DNA of 64,000 nt from Bathynomus jamesi (GCA_023014485.1 JAJOZX010001568.1:38501-102500), one strand, 5' to 3'. Counted from the stretch's first letter, positions 51,462 to 63,030 are shown. The notes: generated from the letters alone by a model not told the origin. Made by a program: numbers and translations.

Positions 51462-52550
51462 TTAGGTTCGAACACGTTCCCACGACTCCGTAAGGGATTT
51501 TTTGACCAAGAATCTCATTAAAGGGTCTAACTTATAAGTACCTTCGCACAAATTAAAATTATCTACTTTTTCTATACACACAGATTCTATTATTTTTCTT
51601 TTGGCATAATTATTACATTTATAAAGTACCTTACTTGATTCCCAATCTATAGCATGATTATTTTGGCTGGCGTGATAAAAAATGGCATTATTAGTATTAC
51701 AACTTCTGAAGGCATATTTGTGTTCTTTAATACGGGTTTCAATATTTCTTCCAGTTTCTCCCACGTATACTAAATCACAACTTTTACAGGGAATGCTGTA
51801 GACACAGGCTTGTTCCTCTTTTGCAACGTTATTCCTAACCAATTTACTTTTCACGGTAGACGAATATTTGAACGCCAAAGCAAACTTAAAATCTTTCGTC
51901 AACGGTTTTACTCTTTTTAAGCCGGCAATGTAAGGCAAACTCACATATTGTTTTTGGTTAACTGAAGGTTCCCGAGGGGCATAAAAAGATTTTCTGGCTT
52001 TAAAATACGCCTTTCTGATAAACCACTCGGGATATTTTAAATCCTTAAAAATGTTCCAAATCTTTGAATTTTCCGGGTCCAGCAAATGTGGGCTACAAAT
52101 CCTGAGTGCTCTTAGAAACATGGAAGAAATAATTGAGCTTTTAACCCCTTCATCATGATATGAAAAATAATGAATGTACGAATTACAATGAGTAGGTTTT
52201 CTCTAAACCGTGAAATTGGGCTTTCCGCTTTCGTTAATGACCAAAACATCTAGAAAAGGTAATTGTTTGTCGTTCTCCCATTCATATTTAAATTTAATAG
52301 AGGGAACAAGATTATTTAATGACTGAAAGAAAGTGTCAAAGTTGTTCCAGTGGTCAGGCCAAAATGAGAAAATATCATCTACATAACGAAACCAAATTAG
52401 ATTCCTGGGACATATTGTTTGCAACAATTCCGACTCATAGTATTCCATGTATAATGTACTCAGTATTGGGGATAAAGGAGACCCCATTCCCATACCAAAA
52501 CGTTGCAAATAAAATTCTTCACCGAAGGAGAAGGCATTATTGGTGACACA
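51462..52550 (-). pseudogene. PLE D RT (C-terminal part) and GIY-YIG domain
   Basis: Starting at 52550, minus strand: NNAFSFGEEFYLQRFGMGMG, SPLSPILSTLYMEYYE, the catalytic WFRYVDDIFSFW, LPFLDVLVI, then a stop after PNFTV at 52203. It resumes in PTHCNSYIHYFSYHDEGVK and is open from 52121 to 51462. That part contains WFIRKAYFKARKSF and the GIY-YIG domain ACVYSIPCKSCDLVYVGETG, with R-IETRIKEHKYAFR and HAIDWE. The stop at 52203 is the only clear break. The RT is 5'-truncated. Confidence 0.85.
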
Positions 52551-52562
52551 GAGTTAACCAAA

Positions 52563-53053
52563 AACAATATGTGAGTTTGCCTTACATTGCCGGCTTAGAA
52601 AGAGTAAAACCGTTGACGAAAGATTTTAAGTTTGCTTTGGCGTTCAAATATTCGTCTACCGTGAAAAGTAAATTGGTTAGGAATAACGTGGCAAAAGAGG
52701 AACAAGCCTGTGTCTACAGCATTCCCTGTAAAAGTTGTGATTTAGTATACGTGGGAGAAACTGGAAGAAATATTGAAACCCGTATTAAAGAACACAAATA
52801 TGCCTTCAGAAGTTGTAATACTAATAATGCCATTTTTTATCACGCCAGCCAAAATAATCATGCTATAGATTGGGAATCAAGTAAGGTACTTTATAAATGT
52901 AATAATTATGCCAAAAGAAAAATAATAGAATCTGTGTGTATAGAAAAAGTAGATAATTTTAATTTGTGCGAAGGTACTTATAAGTTAGACCCTTTAATGA
53001 GATTCTTGGTCAAAAAATCCCTTACGGAGTCGTGGGAACGTGTTCGAACCTAA
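52563..53053 (+). pseudogene. PLE D GIY-YIG domain, inverted second copy
   Basis: A 160-codon frame nearly identical to the minus-strand domain at 51462-51960 (one visible difference: GLERVK for GLKRVK). It has VYSIPCKSCDLVYVGETGRN, RIKEHKYAFR and ends ESWERVRT. The domain itself is intact but has no RT upstream. Confidence 0.85.
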
Positions 53054-53746
53054 GTGTAAATTTCTTAAATGTCTCTGGATTGGAATGTTTCCTTACTCGC
53101 CTTTAGTAAATGTAATAATGGAAGTAATAAATGTGGAAATAAATATAAATGCAACAGATGTAATAATAAAGGTAATATTATAAATTTAATAATTAGGGTA
53201 AAGGTAATAATAATAAATGTTAAAAAAATGTAAATGTAATAATAAATGCAGTAATTATGCCAAAATATTAGAATCTGTATGTATAGAACAAGAAGATAGT
53301 TTTAATTTGTGGGAATGTACTTATAAGCGGACCCTGTAATAAAATGCCCTTCCAGTGTCGGGAGAACGGTATCTAACCTAGGTGCGAATTTCTCTGGATT
53401 GTTTCCTAATCGTCTTTTTTCATTCGTTTTTCGGTTTATAAGTTCTGTATAATAAACAATAATGTAATAACCAATGTAATAATAAATGTATAATTTCTGT
53501 AATAAATAATTATGCAATATTAAATGTAATAAAATTAATAATAAATTCAATAATTATGTAAGAAAAATATAATAGAATCTGTATGTTTAGAACAGGAAGA
53601 TAGTTTTAAATTTGCGCGAATGTACTTAATGAAAATGCCCTTCCGGTGTCGGGAGAATGGGATCTAACCTAGGTGCGAATTTCTTAACGGTCGGTCCCTG
53701 GACTGTTTTTCCCTCTTGTTTTGGTTCATTCGTGTTTCTGTATCCA

Positions 53747-53780
53747 CCCGAGGAGGATGCCAGTGGGCGTCGAAACTGTC
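53747..53780 (+). ncRNA. Hammerhead-like core (PLE D, right arm)
   Basis: Plus-strand copy of the motif at 50738-50769. Confidence 0.55.
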
Positions 53781-54035
53781 GTGGAAATAAACTCTGTCTA
53801 TTAGAGTGGGTTTTTATTTTCATATTTCTGAGGATGATGCAATTGTTCGATTTCTTGTATAATGCTGTTTGTGAATCAGACAAATCATTTACTCATGCAT
53901 CATTACAAGTTTAAACTTGTTGAAGTTCTTGATTAGACTTGATTAAACTTGTTGATTTTAAGTTCGTTCAAACTCCAAGAGATTAGGAATAGTATCTCAT
54001 GTAAGTATAAAGTATTGATTCATATATATTAATTA

Positions 54036-56340
54036 CACTGGTCAACAACAATTTTGTCACAAGGGTTTTGATGGGTGTTCTAAGTGTACTTTTTCATGCT
54101 GAATCTAAATATGAAATCAGATTTTTTCTATCAGGCTTAGTTTACTTGTGACGCTATGTTCATTTTTTCCTCATTTAGCATGATCACCGGATAAAAAATA
54201 ATAACATATTATATATAATTAAGTATATAACAATATTATAATATAAAACATTATAAAAATAATAAATATAATAATATATTATATTAATTAATATAACTAT
54301 GATAAAATATATTAATATTAATATATATGTTGTATTAATTTTTCTGTAAAATTAGTACAATTTATTCCTTTGGGGAGAAAGTTCTGATAATGCTGGCAGG
54401 ATAAATTTGGTCGGAGCAGCAGACTGTGCAGGTTGAAACATGTTTGTACCTGTTCAGACATGAGCCTAGTTTCTGTGTGTAGAGCAGCTCCAAGTCAGTC
54501 TGCTTGTAAATGTCACAGTGTTAACAGCTAGTGTTTGTTGCTTCTTGTTAATTTTACACCAGTGTTGTATTCATATAGATGTTTTGTAATGCCGCGGAAC
54601 TGTCTGAATCATCCTAATTCCTTTTGTTATGTATGTGGTGATCTAACTTTAAAATCCCAGAAACGTAACTTTACACCATTAGTAAAAAAATGCTATGAAC
54701 TTTATTTCGGATGTAAAGTAGGCGATCAGGACAAGAGTTGGGCCCCTCACATTTGTTGTGTGACATGTGTAAGACTACTTACAGGATGGCTAAACGGTTC
54801 ACGTCACATGCCATTTGCTATTCCAATGATTTGGAGGGAACCCAAAGATCACACAACAGACTGCTATTTCTGCCTGGTAAATACAAAGGGGATCACTTCA
54901 AAAACAAAGAGCCTTATGAAATACCCTAATCTACCGTCTGCAATGAGACCAGTTCCCCACAGTGCTCAACTTCCAGTACCAAATCCTCCTGAACATGTAA
55001 GTTTAAGTGATGAGGAATCAAACGTAGCTGTAGCATATCACGAGGAAAAAGATGAAGACATTTCTGATCCAACATTCCAGACTACCTGTTCCTCCAATGA
55101 ACCACATTTACTGTCACAAGGAGATCTAAATGACCTAGTTCGTGATTTGAAATTATCTAAGAAGCAGGCTGAACTTTTAGGTTCAAGATTAAAGGGTTGG
55201 AATCTACTGCAACGTGACACTAAAGTTTGTTTTTTCCGCAGCCGCCATGATGAATTCAAAGAATGGTTCTCCCATGAAGATGGACTTGTGTTTTGTAAAG
55301 ATGTTAATTCAGTCATGGGGGCTCTTGGTCATGAACATAACGTGGATAAGTGGCGATTGTTCATTGACTCCTCAAAAGTCAGCTTGAAAGCAGTCCTTCT
55401 TCACAACGGAAATAAATTTCCTTCTGTACCTATTGCACATGCTGCAAACATGAAAGAGTCATACGACAACATGAAGTTGCTTTTAGAAAAGTTTCAGTAT
55501 CAGAAATATAAGTGGAATATCTGTGGAGATCTGAAGGTCATTGCACTTTTGCTAGGGTTGCAGCTAGGTTACACCAAGTACTGTTGTTTTTTATGTGAGT
55601 GGGACAGTAGGGACAAGCAAAACTACTACGTTAAGAAGGATTGGCCAAAACGCACCTCACTTGTTCCAGGCAAGAAAAATGTTGTGAATAGTTCACTTGT
55701 TGACCCTGAGAAAGTGTACCTTCCTCCTTTGCATATCAAGCTTGGACTTATGAAAAACTTTGTTAAAGCGATGGATAAAGCGCAAACAGGATTCACATAC
55801 TTGAGAAATAAGTTTCCCCGGATCAGTGATGCCAAGATTAAAGAAGGCATTTTTGTAGGCCCTCAGATCAGAGAATTGTTAAGAGATGAGAGATTTGAAG
55901 GAGAGTTGAATGAAGTTGAGAAAGCTGCGTGGCAGAGTTTCAAAAGTGTCTGCACAAATTTTTTGGGAAATCACAAGGCCGAAAACTATCCTGAAATAGT
56001 AGGAGATCTTCTTAAGTCTTACCAAGCAATGGGGTGCAATATGTCATTAAAGGTTCATTTCTTGGACTCTCACTTGGACTTTTTTCGGAAAACCTGGGTG
56101 CGGTAAGCGACGAACATGGTGAGCGTTTTCATCAGGATATTTCTGCCATGGAACTTTTCGATCATATTTTAGTAAGTATGTAACTATATGGGTTTTTAAA
56201 AATTAAATTGCATGTCACACAAAAACCAGACCTGATAGAGAAATTTTACAAACTTATTTGGAGTCAGCACAGAAAATACTATAAGAATAAGGTATTTTCA
56301 TTCTTGGGACACGAAAAAACATTTTTTTTGTTGCCCAGTG
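54036..56340 (+). mobile_element. TIR DNA transposon, copy 2 (CACTG termini)
   Basis: The left end is CACTGGTCAACAACAATTTT, the right end inverted CACTGGGCAACAAAAAAAAT. Both have TTTTC.TGCTGA and TTTCTATCAGG subterminally, so the TIRs run for about 115 bp. AATTA flanks both sides (54031-54035, 56341-56345). It contains the best-preserved gene of the family and lies inside transposon K. Confidence 0.85.
54589..56106 (+). pseudogene. Cysteine-rich DDE-like transposase, copy 2 (nearly intact)
   Basis: I choose MPRNCLNHPN at 54589 as start because copy 1 starts with the same MPRNC; an upstream in-frame ATG (54535) would add 18 residues. The order is: Cys cluster (SFCYVCGD, HICCVTCV, DCYFCLV), acidic linker, LNDLVRDLKLSKKQAELLGS, WRLFIDSSKVSLKAVLLHNG, ICGDLKVIALLLGLQ, YTKYCCFLCEWDSRDK, PPLHIKLGLMKNFVKAMD, GPQIRELLRDE, NFLGNHKAENY and CNMSLKVHFLDSH. 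About 505 residues are open. A small indel near 56088 shifts the frame; the next frame continues with DEHGERFHQDISAME and then departs from the family at GTAAGT (56171). DDE function is inferred. Confidence 0.75.
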
Positions 56341-56701
56341 AATTATTAATTCATATATATTAAGTATTAATTCATATGTATTATATTTATTCAGTATAAA
56401 TATATATATATAAATATAATTATGTTCTTTATATGCAAATTTATAACCGGTGAGGATGTTGCTATTAAATTAAATGATTAAAATTGTAAGGTATATATCT
56501 TATGTCTCTTGAAGTTTATTATTTAGTTATTCTTAAATATATTTTTAAAAATTTGGCTATCTTCCTACCCATCAACCACTAACCACTGTAACCAATTTTT
56601 TTACTTTATTTATTTTGACTGCAATTTTTTACTTTAACACTTATATAATTGTGCTTTGGTGTTAAACGGTTAATGCATTATTTTCTCTCATTTTTCAGGT
56701 T

Positions 56702-58264
56702 ATGGCTAGAATTACTCGCTCATCTGCAGAAACGTGGGTTCTAGGAAAGCCCAACAATGAGTTATCAACTGCAAGGCTACCCACATGTGGTGATATGCTT
56801 CGTTTGGTTCAGTTTCACCACCATGAACAGTCCAAGACCTTGAAAGAGAGCTACAACTTCGCCTGCAAAGAGGCCCTGCAAGTATGGCAGAGAGCAAGGA
56901 TTCCTACACAGCGAGTCGATTCCTGCGTTAGGAAGCTGTCAAAGCTGTACGAAGCGCTCCTTGCGTTGAAGAAAAACCGCAAGACGCAGCTACAAAGCTG
57001 CAGAGTGAAAGAGCATGTTCCAAGACACTCTCTCAGAGCTTTTCGACGTTGCCTCGAAGGACGCCTTGAAGGTGATAGACAATGAAGAAAACCGCCAATT
57101 CCTGATGATGCAACGAGAAGACGTCTTTTTCTGCAGTATGGCAGGCCCTGACAAGATTAATTTTGCCAAGGAATACCGGAAGAGATGTCGACAGGAGAAA
57201 GATGCTGACAAAACTCTAAGGTACAAAGAAAGAGAGGCTGCATTTCAGGCTGGAGCTGCTGCTCTTCCATCATCCAGTACATCCACTTCATCCTCTGAAG
57301 AATTCAACGCTGAAGACGATGATTATCGTCCGTCGACTTCGACCGGAAGAGCAGATGTACACTCTCATCCTCCGAAACGAAACAATATCTTCACATCACC
57401 AGATGTGGTTGCTGCTCTTGATCGCGTCAATCTTCCGGATCGAGGAGCAGTCTTCGTTGCTGGATCAGTCGCTCAAGCCCTGGGCTATGATATTTCTACA
57501 ATGACTCTTTCACGCAGTTCCATCCGTCGTTCAAGAAGGCAAGCAAGGCAGGCAGCAGCCAAAGAGGATCAAACTTCGTTTTCTGTCGAAGGACCCCTTC
57601 TTCTTCACTGGGATAGGAAACTACTTCCCGACATCGGCGACGCAAAGGAAACAGCCGAACGAACCGCGGTAATCGTTACGGGAAATGGGATGGAAAAACT
57701 CCTAGCCGTGCCAAAAATACAACGAGCTACAGGAGAAGAACAGGCCAAGGCTTGCATTTCGACGATTGATGAGTGGAATCTTCGCAGTGAGATCCAAGGT
57801 CTCGTATTTGACACAACTGCGTCTAATACTGGCCATCACAGGGGAGCCTGCACCATGATTAAAAAAGCAGTAGGGAGGGAACTTATCTGGATCGCTTGTC
57901 GGTATCATATCCTTGAAGTCGTCTTGGAAACATTGAAGATTTGAATTTGTATGAAATCGTCACCAGAAGGACCCTCGGAATCTTCAATCTGTTAAAGAAA
58001 GAAGGAAGGAAGGCAGCGGAGGATACCTTCCTGAGGACCGATCCCAATTCCTGGACGGAGGTTGATTGCTTTCAAGAGTTTCGACGCATAGCGATCAATC
58101 TAAAAGTTGTCAATGATTCGGTGGAGAGGGGTATCGCCCTTATCAAGGCATATAATACATCTTTGACGAAGGATGAAGAACAAAAACAATTCATTCTCCG
58201 ATTAGTAGCAAAACATCGCCAAGACTACTCATCGTCTTCGAAGGAGTCGGTGATGAAGCGTTAA
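56702..58264 (+). pseudogene. Transposase-like gene of element K, internally deleted
   Basis: The ATG at 56702 follows a splice acceptor (TTTTTCAG, 56691-56698). Frames 56702-57030, 57015-57944 and 57941-58264 join into one product. Recognisable blocks are VVAALDRVNLPDRGAVFVAG, LSRSSIRRSRRQAR, LLLHWDRKLLPD, GLVFDTTASNTGHHRGAC and LIWIACRYHILEVVLE, then the C-terminal VVNDSVERGIALIKAYN and LTKDEEQKQFILRLV. This protein family is common as repeats in arthropod genomes. HWD, FDTTASN and CR.H..E look like a DDE-type core. The stretch that normally lies between HILEVVLE and the C-terminal block seems to be deleted at 57944. I cannot name the superfamily with confidence. Confidence 0.7.
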
Positions 58265-58644
58265 TCTAAGTAATGATGTATATTATAAACGAATTATAAA
58301 TGTAATTTTCTATCAAACATATCATTTTTGTTCTTTAAAAATTAATGTTTTCTTTAAGAGTTATTCTGTTTTCTAAAAAAAATAAGCTGTTTTCGTTGAG
58401 ATTTAATCTGTTTTCAAACGAATAAACTAGTATTTGCCCTTGTTTTTTGATTTTTTAACCCAGAAGATTAATCTACTAGAAAATGAGTAGTAAAATGAAA
58501 TTCATAGCGACCAGTAAATATAATTCAATTAGGCTGAAATTTGGTATGGAGATGTTTGATAGATATAGGAACAAGAGCAGCCAGGTGGAGGTAAAAAATA
58601 AAAAAAAATATATTTTTTGGATCACCGTAATATATATACACACT

Positions 58645-60016
58645 TTGATTTATTTTCTTTCTAAAGTTTTGAATCTATCCTTAATAGGAAGATTCTTAAA
58701 CACCTCTTTTTCCACAATTTTCTTTCAGATTGTCACTATGGATTCCGCAAAGAACGCTCTACTGGTGATCTTCTTGCATTTCTCTCTGACTCTTGGTCAT
58801 CCTCCTTTCGGGATTTCGGTGAAACCTTTGCTATTGCGCTAGACATATCAACAGCTTTTGATGGAGATCTGGCACAAATCTTTAAATTCCAACTGCCTTC
58901 CTTCAGTTTCTATCCTTCTATCTGTGCCTTCATCTCTAATTTCGTTTTGAGCCAATCTATAGCTGTGGTTGTAGATGACCACTGTTCTTCTCCTAAAGCT
59001 GTTAATAGTGGTGTTCCTCAGGACTCTGTCCTGTCACCCACTCTTTTCCTTTTACTTATCAATGATCTGTTAAATCGCATTTCCTGTCCTATCCACCCGA
59101 TGATTCCACTCTTCACCTTTCCACCCGCTTCACAAGGCGTCCCTCTCAACAGTCACACCATGATTCGCGTAGGACGGCTATGGTACACCTGATCTCTGAT
59201 CTTTCTACTATCTCTGACTGGGGCAGAGAAAACCTTGTGGTTTTCAATGCATCAGAAACCCAGTTCCTCTCTGTCTACTCGTCAGAATCTTCCACACAAC
59301 TCTTCCCTTACCTTCAATAATATACAACTCAATCCTTCCTCTTCTCTTAACATTCTTAGTGTTTCCTTTTCTCGTGATCTTTCCTGGAAAGATCACATAT
59401 ACTCTCTTTCCAAAACAGCTTCTAAGAGGTTACTTGTGCTGTACTGCGTCCGCAGTTTCTTCACCCCCACTCAGTTGCTGTCGCTGTACAGGGGTCTTGT
59501 CCGCCCCTGTATGGAGTACACTTCTCATGTGTGGGGTGACTCAACCCACATATACCCACGTGACTGGATGGAATCAAAGGCTTTTTGTCTCATCAGTTCC
59601 CCGCCTCTGACTAATTGTCTTCAATGCCTCTCTCTTCGCCGCAATTTACTTCACTCTCTCTTTACTATCGCTATTACAACGGACACTGCTCTTCTGAACT
59701 CTCTAACTGCATGCCTCCTTCTTTAAGAAGAGCACGTAGTACCAAACTTTCTACACTTCCTCATTCCTTTTCTGTCCAACTCTCTAACGCAAGGGTTAAT
59801 CAGTACGGTATTTTCAATCTTTCATCAACTCAACTTGTCAACTCTGGAACAATCTTCCTGAATCTATCTTTCCTCTGTTTATGACCTTCAATCTTTCAAA
59901 CGCAAAATGTCCAGGTATCTCAAAAACCTTAGACCTTTGTTTTGGCTCTCTTCTTCTATGGGGGGGAGGAGTTTTGGGGGCATTCGCCCTTGGCCTCCTC
60001 CTCCCTTCATTAAAAA
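58645..60016 (+). mobile_element. LINE H, relative of LINE G, 5'-truncated
   Basis: RT coding fragments parallel LINE G: SKVLNLSLIGRFLN-type start, YGFRKERSTGDLLAFLSDSW-type text, INSGVPQ-like VNSGVPQDSVLSPTLFLLLI (QG changed to QD), LSWKDHIYSLSKTASKRLL and RPCMEYTSHVWG. The YADD box region is damaged (CPIHPMIPLFTF). It ends GGCATTCGCCCTTGG...CATTAAAAAATA. It is dead, and is inserted next to the right end of transposon K. Confidence 0.8.
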
Positions 60017-60087
60017 ATAATATATATGTATATAATAAATGAATACTCTGTACGAGATAGACAGATAATATAGGCAAAAATAAATAC

Positions 60088-61340
60088 CGGGTGTCTCAAA
60101 ATAGATGGAACCCATTGACATGATAATAATTTATTACTCAGAAAATAAACTCCAAAAACGATTACATTTCCTGGAAGCTGATATGATAACAATTAAAAAC
60201 TGAAGATTTGAGGTCTCTAGATCAAAGGATACATTTATTAGAGCACATGTTCCAAATGACCGCCGTTGCGCTGCAGACACACTTGAAGCCGACGAGCGAA
60301 GTTGTCAATCACCCTGACACACTCTTCCTTCCTGATGGCACGAATCTTCTGGGTGATGGCCACTTTCAGTTCAGCAATGGATTGAGGACGATTCTCATAC
60401 ACGTGGTCCTTCAAGAACCCCCAGAGATAAAAATCTGGGGGGTTCAGATCGGGTGAATGCGGAGACCACTCGGGTTCGCGGCGCTTGCTGATCAGCCGAT
60501 CAGGGAATCGGTGGTCCAGCCATTCCATCGTGATGTTGGCTGTATGTGGAGTTGCCCCATCTTGTTGGAACCATTGCACATCTCGATTCACGCCACGACG
60601 TGTCCCAAGTGCCCTCCAGAACTTGTTGAGCACCACAATGTAACGCTCCTTTGTGACAGTGACTGCCTCCTTGTCTGTGTCTTCAAACCAAAACGGTCCG
60701 ATTATGCCATGTTTTGAGATGGCCACCCAGGCCGTGCATTTCACAGAGTGCAAGGGCCTCTGAAGCACCTCGTCTGGGGCTTGTGTGCCCCAGAACACAT
60801 TGTTCTTGCTATTGACATACCCACTGAGCAAGAAGTGTGCTTCGTCGCTGAACCAAACATCATCAAGAAAGTCAGGATTCTCTTCGATCTTGTTCTCGAA
60901 CCACCGGCACATCACAACACGTTTTGCCATGTCAGCTGGTGTGAGTTTATGCTTGATCTGGATCCTGTATGGGTACAGCTGAAGATCCTTGATCAAGATT
61001 CTTTGCACTGACGCACGTGAAAGACCTAGATCTTGGCAACGTCTTCGGATTGACTTTTTCGGACTCCTTCCGACAGAATCTCTCACCGCATTTACATTGT
61101 CAGGAGATCTTGCAGTCACCTTCCTGCCAGATCTGGGTGTTTCTGCTTTCTTGTTGAGATTGTTTACTGATCCTGTGGCTTGAAATTTGTGTGCCCAACG
61201 ATAAATTTGGCTTTTCTGGGGATAATTGTTGAAGTTGAACTTCCTGCGAAATTTCGCTTGCACAGTTTTGAATGATTTGGTCTCCAAGTAAGTAGTGACG
61301 CAAAATATTTTTTCCTCCTTTGTCCAAGGCATTTTGATTG
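60088..61340 (-). mobile_element. Mariner-type transposon with intact gene, one TIR seen
   Basis: The 3' end (left in the window) is GGGTGTCTCAAAATAGATGG near 60090. The gene on the minus strand is complete. I searched 61340-61672 for an inverted match and saw none, so the 5' TIR is lost, highly diverged or displaced. A lone TIR would make this copy immobile although its protein could act elsewhere. Confidence 0.75.
60238..61332 (-). CDS. Intact mariner/Tc1-superfamily transposase (DD41D-like)
   Basis: This 364-codon frame is open from MPWTKEEKIFCVTTYLETKS to GGHLEHVL. The N-terminal half has two helix-turn-helix units (SFKTVQAKFRR..., then KKSIRRRCQDLGLSRASVQR) for binding the TIRs. The catalytic triad is D163 in VWFSDEAHF, D258 in WFQQDGATPHTA and D300 in SPDLNPPDFYLWG. 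There are 41 residues between the second and third Asp, which places it near the DD41D group. It is the only full-length transposase gene in the window without any break. It would cut the element out and insert it at TA. The start is the first Met and matches the family length. Confidence 0.92.
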   Translation of the reverse strand: MPWTKEEKIFCVTTYLETKSFKTVQAKFRRKFNFNNYPQKSQIYRWAHKFQATGSVNNLNKKAETPRSGRKVTARSPDNVNAVRDSVGRSPKKSIRRRCQDLGLSRASVQRILIKDLQLYPYRIQIKHKLTPADMAKRVVMCRWFENKIEENPDFLDDVWFSDEAHFLLSGYVNSKNNVFWGTQAPDEVLQRPLHSVKCTAWVAISKHGIIGPFWFEDTDKEAVTVTKERYIVVLNKFWRALGTRRGVNRDVQWFQQDGATPHTANITMEWLDHRFPDRLISKRREPEWSPHSPDLNPPDFYLWGFLKDHVYENRPQSIAELKVAITQKIRAIRKEECVRVIDNFARRLQVCLQRNGGHLEHVL

Positions 61341-61670
61341 ATAATTATTAGTTGTTATCGTCTCCTCTCTTCAAATCTGAAAAAATAGAACGAGAACATT
61401 AATATTGGCAGAATTATTAGCAGTGACATGGGTTGCATGTATATTGAGAGTTGAAATAGATAAAATAACTAGGTAATTTCTGAAGAAAATATCTGCATTC
61501 ACAACATGAGGTTGTTGTTTTTTTGTTGTTGAAATACAATTTGTTACGTTCTACACGGGAATTTATAACATATACAGTTTGTTTTGTAAGGTTGATAAAA
61601 GTTTTCACAATGAATGAATATAATAAGTAAGAGTCTCGTACTATAACGAGAATAATGTATGTGCAATGAT
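61341..61670. other. No recognisable feature
   Basis: AT-rich stretch between the mariner gene and TIR transposon copy 3; may include mariner 5' sequence. Confidence 0.4.
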
Positions 61671-61672
61671 TA

Positions 61673-62679
61673 CACTGCCCAACAAAAAAAATTTTTTTGC
61701 TGCTGATTTAATTCTAAGACCTGTTTCTGGATAATATTGATGTGCTGATTTAAAAAATCACCTTAGATTTTGTCCATCACATCAGGTTTTCGTGCAATGC
61801 AATATGCCTATTTTGGGTGATCCATGAAGGGCGCTTATCAAAATTGATGATTTTTGAGACCTGTTAACAGCTGTTTTGCTGTTAAAATTTTATCTGTGGA
61901 TAAGAAAACTGATGAAAGATCCGCAGTTCAGTAACTCAATGACCGAAACGGAGGCAAAAGCTTGGAATTTTGTGGCAGTAGTCAAGAACTTCCTAGGAAA
62001 CAAAAAGTCTGAAAATTATAAAGATCTTGTAAAGGATTTACTTGTAAACTTTCAGCAGTTGGGTTGCAACATAAGCATTAAAGTTCACTATCTCAACAGT
62101 CATCTGGATAAATTTCCAGAAAATCTTGGTGATGTTAGTGAAGAGCAAGGTGAAAGGTTCCACCAAGATATCAAAGTGATGGAAGAACGATACCAAGGAA
62201 GATGGGATACCCATATGATGGCTGACTACTGCTGGAGCCTGCAAAGAGATTGTCTTGACATCTCTCATTCTAGGAAGTCCTATAAGAGAAAATTTATCAG
62301 CACTGAAAAGTAAGAAAACAAGAAAAAGACAATGTTAAGAAAACTGGTCCCGTGCTTGCTTTAATATGGATTCATTTTTTGCTTATTTAAACACTTAATC
62401 ACTTTATTTGTCAATATTACCATTGTATATTAAAGTTCACTCCCTGCACAATTGTTTACTTTTCCATGCTGATTCTGAGTATGTAAAAACTTATTTTTTG
62501 AAAAGAAAAAAAATTGGGCATAACCCTGCCAAAATGCGATATCTCCAAAATATCCGTATTTGATTGCTCGAAAACCTGACGTGATAGACAAAAACTAAGG
62601 TGATTTTTGAAGTCAGCACACCAAAGTTACCTAAAAACAGGTGTTAGAATTAAATCAGCAAAATTGGTGTTGGGCAGTG
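61673..62679 (+). mobile_element. TIR DNA transposon, copy 3, internally deleted
   Basis: CACTGCCCAACAAAAAAAAT at the left and CACTGCCCAACACCAATTTT inverted at the right, with TIRs of about 115 bp sharing GATTTAATTCTAA, ACCTGTTT, TGTGCTGA, AATCACCTTAG and ATCAGGTTTTC-like sequence. TTA flanks both sides. At 1007 bp it retains only the 3' part of the gene, so it is a non-autonomous derivative of a sister subfamily. Confidence 0.9.
61897..62313 (+). pseudogene. Cysteine-rich DDE-like transposase, C-terminal third
   Basis: Open frame with IRKLMKDPQFSN, TEAKAWNFVAVVKNFLGNKK, CNISIKVHYLNSHLDKFPEN, QGERFHQDIKVMEERYQGRW and MMADYCWSLQRD, ending at 62313. It aligns with the last part of copies 1 and 2 and shows the true C-terminus that copy 2 has lost. 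The N-terminal Cys region and the presumed catalytic Asp residues are deleted, so it is not active. Confidence 0.8.
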
Positions 62680-62681
62680 TT

Positions 62682-62988
62682 ATGTTACATAATGATAACA
62701 TAATGTAACACAATGATGACATAATGATAACATAATGTAATATAATGATAAACATAATTATACATAATTATATTGTTAGTTAAAGCAGTGTAATGCTGAG
62801 AATATTATTTAACGCAATTCTATTACACTAATTACAAGAGTGATGAATTACTGATGCCATTAATATATGAATTGGAGGTTAATTCGTCTTTCTCAACGAG
62901 AGGCAAACTTCTGAGAGAAAGGCAGATGATGAATTAAGGAATGGTTTACATAGAAATGGCTTGATTAGGGTCTGCCTTGCGACGTATA

Positions 62989-62992
<4 letters not shown>
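62682..62992. other. No recognisable feature
   Basis: Repeated ATAATGATAACATAATG words at 62690-62750, then AT-rich sequence; no gene. Confidence 0.4.

Positions 62993-63030
<38 letters not shown>
62993..63030. repeat. (TA)n microsatellite
   Basis: TA run. Confidence 0.95.

Larger units (their letters stand above)
50690..53825. mobile_element. Head-to-head pair of PLE family D
   Basis: Arms of about 1.27 kb (50690-51963 minus, 52553-53825 plus) look almost identical. Each contains the GIY-YIG domain, a 3' UTR with ATAATAAATGTAATAATAAA-type filler and a hammerhead-like tail ending TTTTTATTTTCATAT. The left copy extends further into the RT (51964-52550). The 3' ends point outwards. Confidence 0.85.
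50406..58630 (+). mobile_element. TIR transposon K, with two nested insertions
   Basis: The left end (50406 inward) reads TTAGGGTGGTCCAAAATTT. The right end inverted (58630 inward) reads TTACGGTGATCCAAAAAAT. Both continue with a shared TGGCTGCTCTT, GGTCGCTATGA and CTACTCATTTTCTA over about 180 bp. Removing the PLE pair (50690-53825) and TIR transposon copy 2 (54036-56340) leaves an element of about 2.8 kb with a 5' region, a splice acceptor and the gene at 56702. The pairing of these two ends across the insertions is an inference, but a strong one. Confidence 0.7.

Noticed and set aside
54535..54588. Upstream ATG as the start of the copy 2 transposase
   Set aside because: Copy 1 starts at the equivalent of 54589 with the same MPRNC, and the extra 18 residues have no counterpart.
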